DNA of 37,617 nucleotides, taken from NCBI GenBank assembly GCA_001460835.1, contig CYKH01000138.1:1-37617 (forward strand). The letters run 5' to 3'. Under the pieces are notes generated by a model. It was not told the DNA's origin, searched no databases, and worked only from the letters and a program-made list of their open reading frames with translations. A program made the position numbers and the translations under genes. Shown here one piece after another: positions 29,094 through 36,641 of the stretch (position 1 is its first letter; the number at the start of each line of letters is the position of its first letter). The stretch is from Bodo saltans. Its lineage: Eukaryota > Euglenozoa > Kinetoplastea > Eubodonida > Bodonidae.

Positions 29094-29125
29094 TTTTTTT
29101 GTGTTGTTGCTGTGTGGTCACGAAG
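29094..29125 (+). promoter_or_regulatory. Candidate trans-splice acceptor of the Oxa1-like gene
   Basis: A T7 run and T/G-rich tract (29094-29119) are followed by AG at 29124-29125. The next in-frame ATG is at 29153, giving a short 5' UTR. Sequence upstream of this AG would be absent from the mature mRNA, which rules out the longer frame beginning at 29078, whose first codon is GTG anyway. Confidence 0.55.
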
Positions 29126-29152
29126 AAAAAAAAGAGTTTTGAGAAGATAAAA

Positions 29153-30637
29153 ATGCTGCGAACGACGCTTCTTAAGCGCAGCATACCAACATCCGCAGTT
29201 GCCGGGATAACGGCAACAACAGTGGCGATGAGTAGTAGCGCGTCGTCGTCTGCCGCCGCAACTGCCACAACTGCTGCTACTGCGACAACAACATCATCAG
29301 CATCAGCTGCTGCTGCACCAGTTGCCTTTGGTGTAGGTGAATGGGTGGCTGGTTCTATTGCCAAAACTGCACTCAGCATCGGATCTGGAGGCCTTGGCTT
29401 CTTAGCGTCCGCATCTGTAGCGGCAAACCCAATAGCGTTGCTCATCGCGTGTGGGTTTGTTATGAGGAGCGCAACGCTTCCGCTTAGTCTGTACGGCGAT
29501 CGATGCGTCGCAAGGATTGCTTGTGCATTGCCACAAGTGCAAGTGGCGTTCCAGCAGTACCAAGCAATCGCGAACCACCCGCGTGCCATCGTCTGGGAGA
29601 AGAAGGTTGCGGCGCAGAAAATGCAAAATGACCGAACGAGAATTTTTCGAGAGCATCGAACGAACAACGCGCTCATCTTAGTTCCGCACTTGTATGCATC
29701 GTTTCTTAGCATGTATCTTCTTCTTGGAATGCCCTCGCAGACAGCAGCCCAAATCGTTGGTCTCACTGGCGCTCAAGTGCTTTCAACTGCACCCCTGTTA
29801 GCGGCCGCAGATCCGGTATTGGCGCTAGCCATGACATTGACATCTGGAAGCTGCTGGTTTCACCTACAATGGAGAGTCGGGTTCAATGATATGCTCGATG
29901 CGTATGTGAGCAGTGCAAAGAAGGCGCTTGGTGTTGCCTGGGTTGGCATGCTCGTGGCGAGTTTGTTTGCAGCAACCCCAGGGTTTCTCCCTGCATACCT
30001 TGGGCCTGTGTGGTTGGGCATGAGTCTAGCTGGGTTGCTTAAGGTTGGTGTCCTCTCCACGGCCCCCACACGGTTTTTATGTGGCGTCGCCGAGTATCCC
30101 CCTGAGCATGGAACGTACGGCAGCCAAGCCACAGGGGCAGCGCATGAATATCGTTTGGCGGTAACTTCCTTTGATCCAGACGAGCAGTACCGATCCTGGT
30201 TGAAGGCAAAGACAACAATGGAGTTCGAGTGTGACACTCGAATTTACAAAGTCATGAAGATGATAGGCATTTACAATGAACTTGAGGAATTTGAATTCGA
30301 GCAAGAGCGCGGCCGCGAGATGGTGAAGCGAGCAGCAGAGAAACGAGAGCGGCGGAGCCGTGAGGCCCCAAGCGACACAGATCTTGCGCGAGCAGCGTCG
30401 AGTCAATCCTCGGTCCACAGAACAGACACCGCATCTGGAACGCGTCATTGGGGAAGCGGAAGGCGGCACGATGACAATCCTCTTATGGATAAGGCGTTTG
30501 GATCGACTTCGGGGTACATTAAAGATGCATCCTTGGCGGCATCGATGGAAGCACAACTCGACGAGGAGAAGCAGATACGACTTCGAAAACTGAGAGCATA
30601 CGACAAGGCTGCTGCTGCTGCGGCCGCTCCCAAGTGA
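29153..30637 (+). CDS. Oxa1/YidC-family-like mitochondrial inner membrane protein (494 aa)
   Basis: From the ATG at 29153 the protein begins MLRTTLLKRSIPTS, a basic, Ser/Thr-rich presequence followed by a long Ala/Thr/Ser stretch, consistent with mitochondrial import. The core (about residues 60-315) fits Oxa1/Cox18/YidC: a hydrophobic segment with RSATLPLSL (105-113), a conserved-looking LPQVQVAFQQYQ after it, a basic matrix loop (145-170), then FREHRTNNALILVPHLYASFLSMYLLLG (165-192, like the family's second segment), and further hydrophobic segments at about 201-233, 257-276 and 280-303. That family inserts membrane proteins, such as cytochrome oxidase subunits, into the inner membrane. The tail (320-494) is hydrophilic, with acidic and Arg-rich helical stretches, and could bind mitoribosomes as in Oxa1 (inference). 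The last 54 codons are duplicated downstream at 30939. It is divergent, so a non-catalytic relative is possible. Confidence 0.65.
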   Translation: MLRTTLLKRSIPTSAVAGITATTVAMSSSASSSAAATATTAATATTTSSASAAAAPVAFGVGEWVAGSIAKTALSIGSGGLGFLASASVAANPIALLIACGFVMRSATLPLSLYGDRCVARIACALPQVQVAFQQYQAIANHPRAIVWEKKVAAQKMQNDRTRIFREHRTNNALILVPHLYASFLSMYLLLGMPSQTAAQIVGLTGAQVLSTAPLLAAADPVLALAMTLTSGSCWFHLQWRVGFNDMLDAYVSSAKKALGVAWVGMLVASLFAATPGFLPAYLGPVWLGMSLAGLLKVGVLSTAPTRFLCGVAEYPPEHGTYGSQATGAAHEYRLAVTSFDPDEQYRSWLKAKTTMEFECDTRIYKVMKMIGIYNELEEFEFEQERGREMVKRAAEKRERRSREAPSDTDLARAASSQSSVHRTDTASGTRHWGSGRRHDDNPLMDKAFGSTSGYIKDASLAASMEAQLDEEKQIRLRKLRAYDKAAAAAAAPK

Positions 30638-30734
30638 TTTTGCGGTTCCACATGAAGATTCTTGAGAATGATTTTCTGATGTGTACTCGAACGTGCAGCA
30701 AGTGTGCAATTTCTTCAACATCTGTGTCGTGTTA

Positions 30735-30748
30735 TTTTTTTTTTTCAG
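30735..30748 (+). promoter_or_regulatory. Polypyrimidine tract and AG, first copy
   Basis: Eleven T residues, then CAG with AG at 30747-30748. This is the first copy of the splice acceptor of the ZIP gene. If the duplication is real it would serve the short chimeric frame starting at 30842. Confidence 0.55.
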
Positions 30749-30841
30749 TATTCAATAGCACAACAAAATATTTTTTCTTCTTCAAGCAATAAACACTATT
30801 TTCGTTGGGCAGTACGTTTCTCGTGATCACCAAACCAACAT

Positions 30842-31057
30842 ATGTCATCCTTATCGGCAGACCTTGAAGGTGCCTGGAACAGCACATCATTGGGCCCTAT
30901 TCTTGCTTGCGCACTAGTACTTATGCTGATGCCCGCTTCAATCCTCTTATGGATAAGGCGTTTGGATCGACTTCGGGGTACATTAAAGATGCATCCTTGG
31001 CGGCATCGATGGAAGCACAACTCGACGAGGAGAAGCAGATACGACTTCGAAAACTGA
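30842..31057 (+). pseudogene. Chimeric 71-codon frame at the duplication joint (truncated ZIP start)
   Basis: This frame starts with the same ATG context and first 32 codons as the ZIP transporter, including its first membrane segment. It then enters duplicated 3' sequence of the Oxa1-like gene in a wrong frame and stops at 31057. It has an upstream polypyrimidine-AG, so it could be expressed if the locus really has this structure, but it is probably a by-product of the duplication. The true frame of the duplicated Oxa1-like tail runs alongside it to 31101. Confidence 0.55.
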
Positions 31058-31198
31058 GAGCATACGACAAGGCTGCTGCTGCTGCGGCCGCTCCCAAGTG
31101 ATTTTGCGGTTCCACATGAAGATTCTTGAGAATGATTTTCTGATGTGTACTCGAACGTGCAGCAAGTGTGCAATTTCTTCAACATCTGTGTCGTGTTA

Positions 31199-31212
31199 TT
31201 TTTTTTTTTCAG
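31199..31212 (+). promoter_or_regulatory. Candidate trans-splice acceptor of the ZIP gene
   Basis: Eleven T residues followed by CAG (AG at 31211-31212) lie 93 bases before the ATG at 31306. It is identical to the copy at 30735. Confidence 0.6.
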
Positions 31213-31305
31213 TATTCAATAGCACAACAAAATATTTTTTCTTCTTCAAGCAATAAACACTATTTTCGTTGGGCAGTACGTTTCTCGTGATCACCAAACC
31301 AACAT

Positions 31306-32472
31306 ATGTCATCCTTATCGGCAGACCTTGAAGGTGCCTGGAACAGCACATCATTGGGCCCTATTCTTGCTTGCGCACTAGTACTTATGCTGATGCCCGC
31401 TTTAGGAGCTGCGCTGTACTCGCTTGTGCAGTGGGTGCTTCACCTACGTCGAAAAAGGCAAGGAGACGAAGAAAGTGGGTCCACCATTAAACAGTCAGCG
31501 CCTTCTTTTTCTTCAGAAGACATCGTCTTGCAGGATCAACGTTTCACCACAGAGGACGAGGACAATCATAGTGACACTGATGTCGTGACGATCGTCGTCG
31601 AGTATCTTTCTCATATTTCTGCGTTTGTCCTCCTATCGTGGAGTGTCTGGTTGGTCACGGAGGAATCGCTAACGGATCTGATCGATTGGGAATTGAACAC
31701 AGCTATAGGTTACTCTCGTCTCATCAGTGGAACGTCCTTGCTGCTGTGGACAGCCATCGTTGGGACGCTACTTGGAATCGCGGTGGTTGCGTTTATTCGT
31801 TCCTCGTGGTTCGTGCATAGCGTCGATGTTCTCGTCAGTTCAGTCGTTCGTCATTTTCGCCCACCCTTTGCCGATACTTCGCGGCATCATCCCCACCACT
31901 GCCTTGACGGTACCACCCCAGACGTTCCTCCTACTCGGAGAATGTCTTCGTCTGTGGTGCTATCAATTGTGATGTTTGTGCACGCAGGTATGGAGGGCAT
32001 CGTGCTCGGGTTGATGTACCATCGTCCAGTGTTCACGTCCACGTTTTGGTCTGTTGCGCTGCATAACGTTCCAGAGGGGCTTGTCATGGCCGTTCCTGTG
32101 TTTTCCGAGCTACGGAAGGCTGCGCGGCCAACAGCAGCAACGGGGCGAGCACCAACAGTGAATAGGAAGGGGCATGAAGGTCTCCTGTGGCAAGGGTTGA
32201 AGAAAAGCACCTTTGCGGCGCTGTGGTCGCATGCTGGCCAGGCCTTCACTTTCCTATGGATTGCTGCTGCGTCGTCGTCGATACACCAGGAGGATGGCGG
32301 GCATGGAGACGAGGCTTCTTCTTCAGGCCCTCCTACGGTGCTGGAGACGTTGACTGCGTTTGTGAGCATCGGTTCCATTATCGGGACCATTGTGCTAGAA
32401 ATCCTTCCAGACGTACTTGATGTGCCTCGATGTTTGCGATCCTACGAAGAAAACAATTTAGTTGCTCTGTAG
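31306..32472 (+). CDS. ZIP-family metal transporter, GufA/ZIP11-like (388 aa)
   Basis: The protein has hydrophobic segments at about residues 17-45, 94-118, 138-165, 213-238, 244-266, 303-321 and 347-371. Two signature segments identify the family: HAGMEGIVLGL (226-236), matching the H-x-x-x-E-G of ZIP segment 4, and ALHNVPEGLVMAVPVF (251-266), matching the H/Q-N-x-P-E-G of segment 5 in GufA/ZIP11 proteins. These residues form the metal site in the family. The C-terminal segment ending in EILPD also fits. A histidine-rich loop (RHHPHH, 193-198) precedes segment 4, as is usual before the transport site. ZIPs move zinc, iron or manganese into the cytosol; the substrate and membrane cannot be told here. 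The first soluble loop (about 47-92) is acidic. The 5' end of the gene is duplicated upstream at 30842. Confidence 0.8.
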   Translation: MSSLSADLEGAWNSTSLGPILACALVLMLMPALGAALYSLVQWVLHLRRKRQGDEESGSTIKQSAPSFSSEDIVLQDQRFTTEDEDNHSDTDVVTIVVEYLSHISAFVLLSWSVWLVTEESLTDLIDWELNTAIGYSRLISGTSLLLWTAIVGTLLGIAVVAFIRSSWFVHSVDVLVSSVVRHFRPPFADTSRHHPHHCLDGTTPDVPPTRRMSSSVVLSIVMFVHAGMEGIVLGLMYHRPVFTSTFWSVALHNVPEGLVMAVPVFSELRKAARPTAATGRAPTVNRKGHEGLLWQGLKKSTFAALWSHAGQAFTFLWIAAASSSIHQEDGGHGDEASSSGPPTVLETLTAFVSIGSIIGTIVLEILPDVLDVPRCLRSYEENNLVAL

Positions 32473-32610
32473 CGGACGCAGCTAAATGGAGAGATTTCAA
32501 CCGACCTTGTGTATGCGTAGTGTGCACAACTGCAAACTGATGTGCCTCAGTAAATACGTAGCATATCGTAGACTGACCACTTGGGAGTCTGTGGTGTTGC
32601 TGTGCTGAAC

Positions 32611-32650
32611 TTTTTTTTTTTGCTTTGCTACTCGTATCGATCGAACACAG
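32611..32650 (+). promoter_or_regulatory. Candidate trans-splice acceptor of the beta-helix gene
   Basis: Ten or more T residues and a pyrimidine-rich stretch (32611-32633) are followed by the first AG at 32649-32650. The first in-frame ATG after it is at 32707. The open frame extending to 32581 starts with TTG and lies partly upstream of this AG, so it is not the start. Confidence 0.6.
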
Positions 32651-32706
32651 GAAAAGGAGAGCAAAAATTTTCAAGCAGCTGCTGGGGAAGCAGATTGAGG
32701 AAAAGA

Positions 32707-35700
32707 ATGCCAGCTAAGACTCTACTCACCAAAGGCTTGGCCCAACGTGGTCCTGCAGGGGGCATGGTTGGATTTGGAAGTCAACCAAACCTCCCCGCGC
32801 ACTCGTCCTCCACTTCTTCCTTTAGTGGTGTCGGTGCGGCCAGCCGAAAACTGCGTGGGGCTATGGGCCGTGCAGGAACCACCAAGGGGCTCCTTCTGTC
32901 AGTGGTTGGATTTGTATTATTTGTATGGATTATCTTGACTGCGATGCGTGTGGAAAAGCGGAGCAGCAGCAGCGGAGTTAGCAGCAGTGCAGGAGGCGCT
33001 CGTCGTGGCTCTAGGCCGTCAGCTGATGGTGGTGATGACGGCGGCAACAAGAGGACCCGCAACAATGGTGATGATCATGGCGGCAACGGCATTTTTCAGG
33101 ATGACGATGGGCCAGGAAACAACAAAAACGGTGGCGTCATTGGCGAGGAGCAGAAGGTTTCTGACGACAAACTTGCCTCATTACTCCGCAACGGGGCTGC
33201 GTCAGCGAGCGCTACGTCGCTGTACTGCGACCCTAGCGTGCACCGCAATCAGGCGGACATGCGTGAACTTGCCCATCGTGGATTTACGATTCCTTTGGAT
33301 GAGATTGCCCCTGTGGTGGTGCAGCCTGTTGTGGTGGAAGAACGAGTCCACCAGGCGTTCCAAAAGTCTCTTGATCAACTGCTGCGGGAACGCGTCCATG
33401 ACTGGCACTACGTCCTTGAAGGCGCAAAGACCACACCAGAAGGTCAGTCTGTATCGACACTACTGACAACACCCTTCACAAACCTTGACATTGCTGGGTT
33501 CTACTGCCTCTCTGTCCGTGACGAAGTGGACAACTGTATTGTTGCGAGCATTCCATTTTCTGTCCTCGACAAGAAACGTGAGGGGAGTGAGTATGCGGTA
33601 GCCCCAGTTCGCCTTGTGCATCGAACCATGTTATACGGCACCATCGCTAAGGCAGTGCAAGCTGCAGCTGAGGCAGCAGGCCCTGTCGCAGCACCAGCCT
33701 CGCCAGCAGACCACAAACAACGCTCGTCTCTCTTTCGACTAAAGGACGTCACTCTGATGTACAGCAAGTACTTTCCGCTGAGGTCGGTGTCTCCTGTGGT
33801 CGTGCAGATCCCCTCCGTCCTAGAAGCCTTTTATCAACAAAATGATTTCTCCTCCCACCACGACGAGTTTTTGCACCACTCTCTCACTGTCGCTCAGCGC
33901 CATGTGTCGATCAACGGTGGAGATTACGCATCGGCGACTAAGATTGACATTGAGTACGGTCGAGGAAGCTTTTGGCTTGTCCCAGGGGAAACCTACTCGT
34001 TTTTGCGGACAGCACTCGCCAAGAAGGACAGAAGATTTTTGGATGCTCTGAGAGTGGAGAAACAGTCGTCAGAAGTCGTAAAGCGGGCAGCATTTGAACA
34101 CTACGCCTCGATGCGCAGCATTCTATTATCCCCGAATCCAGACGAGGACGAACCGGTTGCTACTGCAGAGGGTGAGGACGATGACCACCACGCTGGCGTT
34201 GCAGGAGGTGGTGCGGGAGACAACGATCGTCGAGACAACAACAAACACGCGAAGGAAAATACCGCCCAATATCAAAAGCGGATGCGAAAAGTCCACGACA
34301 TGGAGAAAGAACTTGTGGACGCTGTTGGTGGCCGGCAGTTGTTGTCTGTTCGCGAAGACGCTAAAGACAAGCAGCCCGTCGATGAAGATCGGCAGCAGCA
34401 CCGTCCAGACGATGTTGTGAGGGGTACGACGCAGATAACGGAACCACCTCCAACCACGAGGAAGCCTGACTTTGGCGACCCGAACTTGCCAGAGGGAGAT
34501 AAGGTCATTCTCTTGTCAGATGAAGAACAGAAAGAAATGAAGAAACGATTACAAGAAGAGGCCGACTACAACAATCATGTGGTCGACGGCACAACAAAGA
34601 AACCGAAACGTAAAGTGAGAAATGCCCTTGAAAAGCTGCATAAGAAAGACGAAGGAACCAAAGGTGAGGGGGAGGCTCGTCATGAACTCGACCACAATGC
34701 GCGCGATGGCGACCACGACACTGAGCGAAAAACACGTGCCCCACTGTTCGGTGCGGCCGGCATCAAGAAACGTGGTCCTCCCAATCACGACACACATCAC
34801 CATCGCCGTACGCCGCAGATGATGAACTACACTGTCCCCTTCCTAGTGGACAACTTGGAAGTGCACGGAGTCCCTGAAGACTTGATGCTCGTTCCACGGG
34901 ATTTAAATCAGCTCCTCACAATGCTGCACACTATTGAAAACGGTCGCCCCTGTATGATGCTCATTTCTTGGACAGTGCGAATCCACGAGAGGTTACGAGT
35001 GGAGCGCGGCTGCGTGTTTGTGTTCGCCGGGGATCGATCCCAAATCGTCTTAGAAAAAGGTGCTGATGTCGTATTAGCTGGGGAGAGCCCAACTGAGCCC
35101 ATTTTATTGACCTCGGTGGATGCTGGGTCTCTTTGGGGCGGTATTGTGGTCGAGGCCGGCGCTTCCCTCACGTTGAAGTACACGATGATCCATCTAGTGG
35201 GGAGTAGCGGCGTAACTCGTGTCCCAGGCACGGGATCGCATATCAAGAGGCATGCTCCTGCCATCACCCTCAGCCCGTCATCAACTGCATCGTCACCTTC
35301 ATCATCTCCTTCCAAGCTGAAGTCCCCGCCTTCTTCTGAACTTGTGGCGAGCTTGGTAATGGAAGACTCCGCGATTCTAAACTGCGACGGGAGTGGGTTC
35401 GCCTTGGGCAAGGGCTCTCGGGCTGGGATTCATCGTACCTTAGTGCAAGATGTGGCGCAAGGAGGCGAGTGCGTGAGCTGCCACATCAACATCAGCTACT
35501 CTCATTTTATGGACTTTCCTTTCGTCTCCAATTTATCGTTAGCGTTTGTGGACGGGGACAACGATGCCTTCTACTTCCGAGGTGGCCATGCCTCCGTCAC
35601 GCACTCAGTGTTTCTTAACGCGCTCGACGATGGCATCGACTCTGCTTCCACCACCGGTGACGCGGAGCACTCTACCCTCACCCTCAATCATGTTGCCATT

Positions 35701-36459
35701 GAAAACTGTCAGCATGAAGGCGTTGCATTGTCAGGAAGCAAAGGAACCCAACGAACCGTCACCATTGAGAACTCTCTCATTACGGTCACGCAGCAGGCGA
35801 TAGAGAATGGTCACACGCCCATCAAGCACCGCGCGTTGGTGCGCAACACGGTGCTCTACCGGAATCACATTGCTATCCGCAACGGTGATAATTACCCAAC
35901 CCTCGATGTCTTTGGTAAAGTTCGAGCTGAGCATTGCTTGTTGATTGCGAACAGCATTCCTGTGCTTGATTGGGTGGAGATTGACCACTCCAAGCGTACC
36001 AACCGTAACACCTACTATGACCCAAAGAGGTATGCGTATGAGGTGCACAACCCGCTGCTTGGAGAGAGCAGCCACGAGTCATCAGCAGATGTGATGCTTC
36101 CGTTGTTGACACTTGCGGACTGCCTGATTGACCAGAAATCATCGTCGTCACCAGCGCCACACGGCAATGAGGATGGCGCGTCGGCGTCCGTGGGCTCGTC
36201 ACAAGCCCCGGAAATCGATCGACACTATTACGAAAGCGGCCTTATCGTCCCGCTGCCGGCGAACAGTGCAGAAAACACGGCGGCCGGTGGTGATCCTGCC
36301 CTCCACCTGCAAGGGGATCAGCAGCAGCAAAAAGAAGTCCGTCACGGTGCGTCGCGTCGCTACAGTAGCGCTGACTTGGGCAAGGGCCTATTTTGCGGAC
36401 GGGCGCACTTTGTTGTCGAGGGAACCATCACGACCAATCAGGACCCATGGCGCCGGTAG
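32707..36459 (+). CDS. Type II membrane protein with C-terminal right-handed beta-helix domain (1250 aa)
   Basis: The ATG at 32707 gives a basic cytosolic N-terminus (about 60 residues), a single membrane anchor (GLLLSVVGFVLFVWIILT, about 61-81) and a large luminal or extracellular part. Residues about 88-155 are Ser/Gly/Asn/Asp low complexity. Residues about 160-460 look folded, with two or more conserved-looking blocks (NLDIAGFYCLSVRD; YGRGSFWLVPGETYSFL). Residues about 470-700 are highly charged and probably disordered. Residues 751-1102 look like a right-handed parallel beta-helix: short strands and turns, the N-D-A-F-Y-F-R-G-G block, and ALDDGIDSAS with Asp974, Asp975 and Asp978, an arrangement seen in pectate-lyase-like folds and in beta-helix domains of secreted proteins. 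Enzymatic activity on polysaccharide is possible, but no full catalytic set is identified. The topology suggests a Golgi or surface protein (inference). Confidence 0.7.
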   Translation: MPAKTLLTKGLAQRGPAGGMVGFGSQPNLPAHSSSTSSFSGVGAASRKLRGAMGRAGTTKGLLLSVVGFVLFVWIILTAMRVEKRSSSSGVSSSAGGARRGSRPSADGGDDGGNKRTRNNGDDHGGNGIFQDDDGPGNNKNGGVIGEEQKVSDDKLASLLRNGAASASATSLYCDPSVHRNQADMRELAHRGFTIPLDEIAPVVVQPVVVEERVHQAFQKSLDQLLRERVHDWHYVLEGAKTTPEGQSVSTLLTTPFTNLDIAGFYCLSVRDEVDNCIVASIPFSVLDKKREGSEYAVAPVRLVHRTMLYGTIAKAVQAAAEAAGPVAAPASPADHKQRSSLFRLKDVTLMYSKYFPLRSVSPVVVQIPSVLEAFYQQNDFSSHHDEFLHHSLTVAQRHVSINGGDYASATKIDIEYGRGSFWLVPGETYSFLRTALAKKDRRFLDALRVEKQSSEVVKRAAFEHYASMRSILLSPNPDEDEPVATAEGEDDDHHAGVAGGGAGDNDRRDNNKHAKENTAQYQKRMRKVHDMEKELVDAVGGRQLLSVREDAKDKQPVDEDRQQHRPDDVVRGTTQITEPPPTTRKPDFGDPNLPEGDKVILLSDEEQKEMKKRLQEEADYNNHVVDGTTKKPKRKVRNALEKLHKKDEGTKGEGEARHELDHNARDGDHDTERKTRAPLFGAAGIKKRGPPNHDTHHHRRTPQMMNYTVPFLVDNLEVHGVPEDLMLVPRDLNQLLTMLHTIENGRPCMMLISWTVRIHERLRVERGCVFVFAGDRSQIVLEKGADVVLAGESPTEPILLTSVDAGSLWGGIVVEAGASLTLKYTMIHLVGSSGVTRVPGTGSHIKRHAPAITLSPSSTASSPSSSPSKLKSPPSSELVASLVMEDSAILNCDGSGFALGKGSRAGIHRTLVQDVAQGGECVSCHINISYSHFMDFPFVSNLSLAFVDGDNDAFYFRGGHASVTHSVFLNALDDGIDSASTTGDAEHSTLTLNHVAIENCQHEGVALSGSKGTQRTVTIENSLITVTQQAIENGHTPIKHRALVRNTVLYRNHIAIRNGDNYPTLDVFGKVRAEHCLLIANSIPVLDWVEIDHSKRTNRNTYYDPKRYAYEVHNPLLGESSHESSADVMLPLLTLADCLIDQKSSSSPAPHGNEDGASASVGSSQAPEIDRHYYESGLIVPLPANSAENTAAGGDPALHLQGDQQQQKEVRHGASRRYSSADLGKGLFCGRAHFVVEGTITTNQDPWRR

Positions 36460-36641
36460 TGGGGAAGAGAGGGGCTGGGAGAGGGGAGAGCTTTTTTAAA
36501 GATCCTGGTAAAGAAACAAAAAAAAAATCAAAAACTTTTACATTGAGAATCACGATTAAACAAAATTTCCAGTGCCGATTGTATGTTTATGATTTGCTGA
36601 ATAACAGGAGTACCAACAAAAAATAAACAACAACGAAACAC

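Larger units (their letters stand above)
30475..31402 (+). repeat. Identical 464-bp tandem duplication across a gene junction
   Basis: Units 30475-30938 and 30939-31402 are identical at every position I compared, including the 11-T run before the AG. Each unit holds the last codons and stop of the Oxa1-like gene, the whole intergenic region and the first 32 codons of the ZIP gene. The joint lies where TGATGCCCGCTT meets CAATCCTCTTATGG. Both complete genes survive on the outside, so collapsing one unit would leave a normal gene pair. Identity this complete means either a very recent event or an assembly duplication. Confidence 0.93.

Noticed and set aside
29078-29152. N-terminal extension of the Oxa1-like protein
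   Set aside because: Its first codon is GTG and it lies upstream of or across the polypyrimidine-AG at 29094-29125; the ATG at 29153 begins a good presequence.
28909-29766. Antisense open frame of 285 codons opposite the Oxa1-like gene
   Set aside because: It crosses the Oxa1-like gene's 5' region and intergenic T/A runs, and its Ala/Asp-rich segment is the complement of the Ala/Thr/Ser presequence. The + strand frame has a targeting signal and family-like segments.
32581-32706. 42-codon N-terminal extension of the beta-helix protein
   Set aside because: Its first codon is TTG and the region contains the polypyrimidine tract and AG at 32649-32650; the hydrophobic Phe run is translated T-tract.
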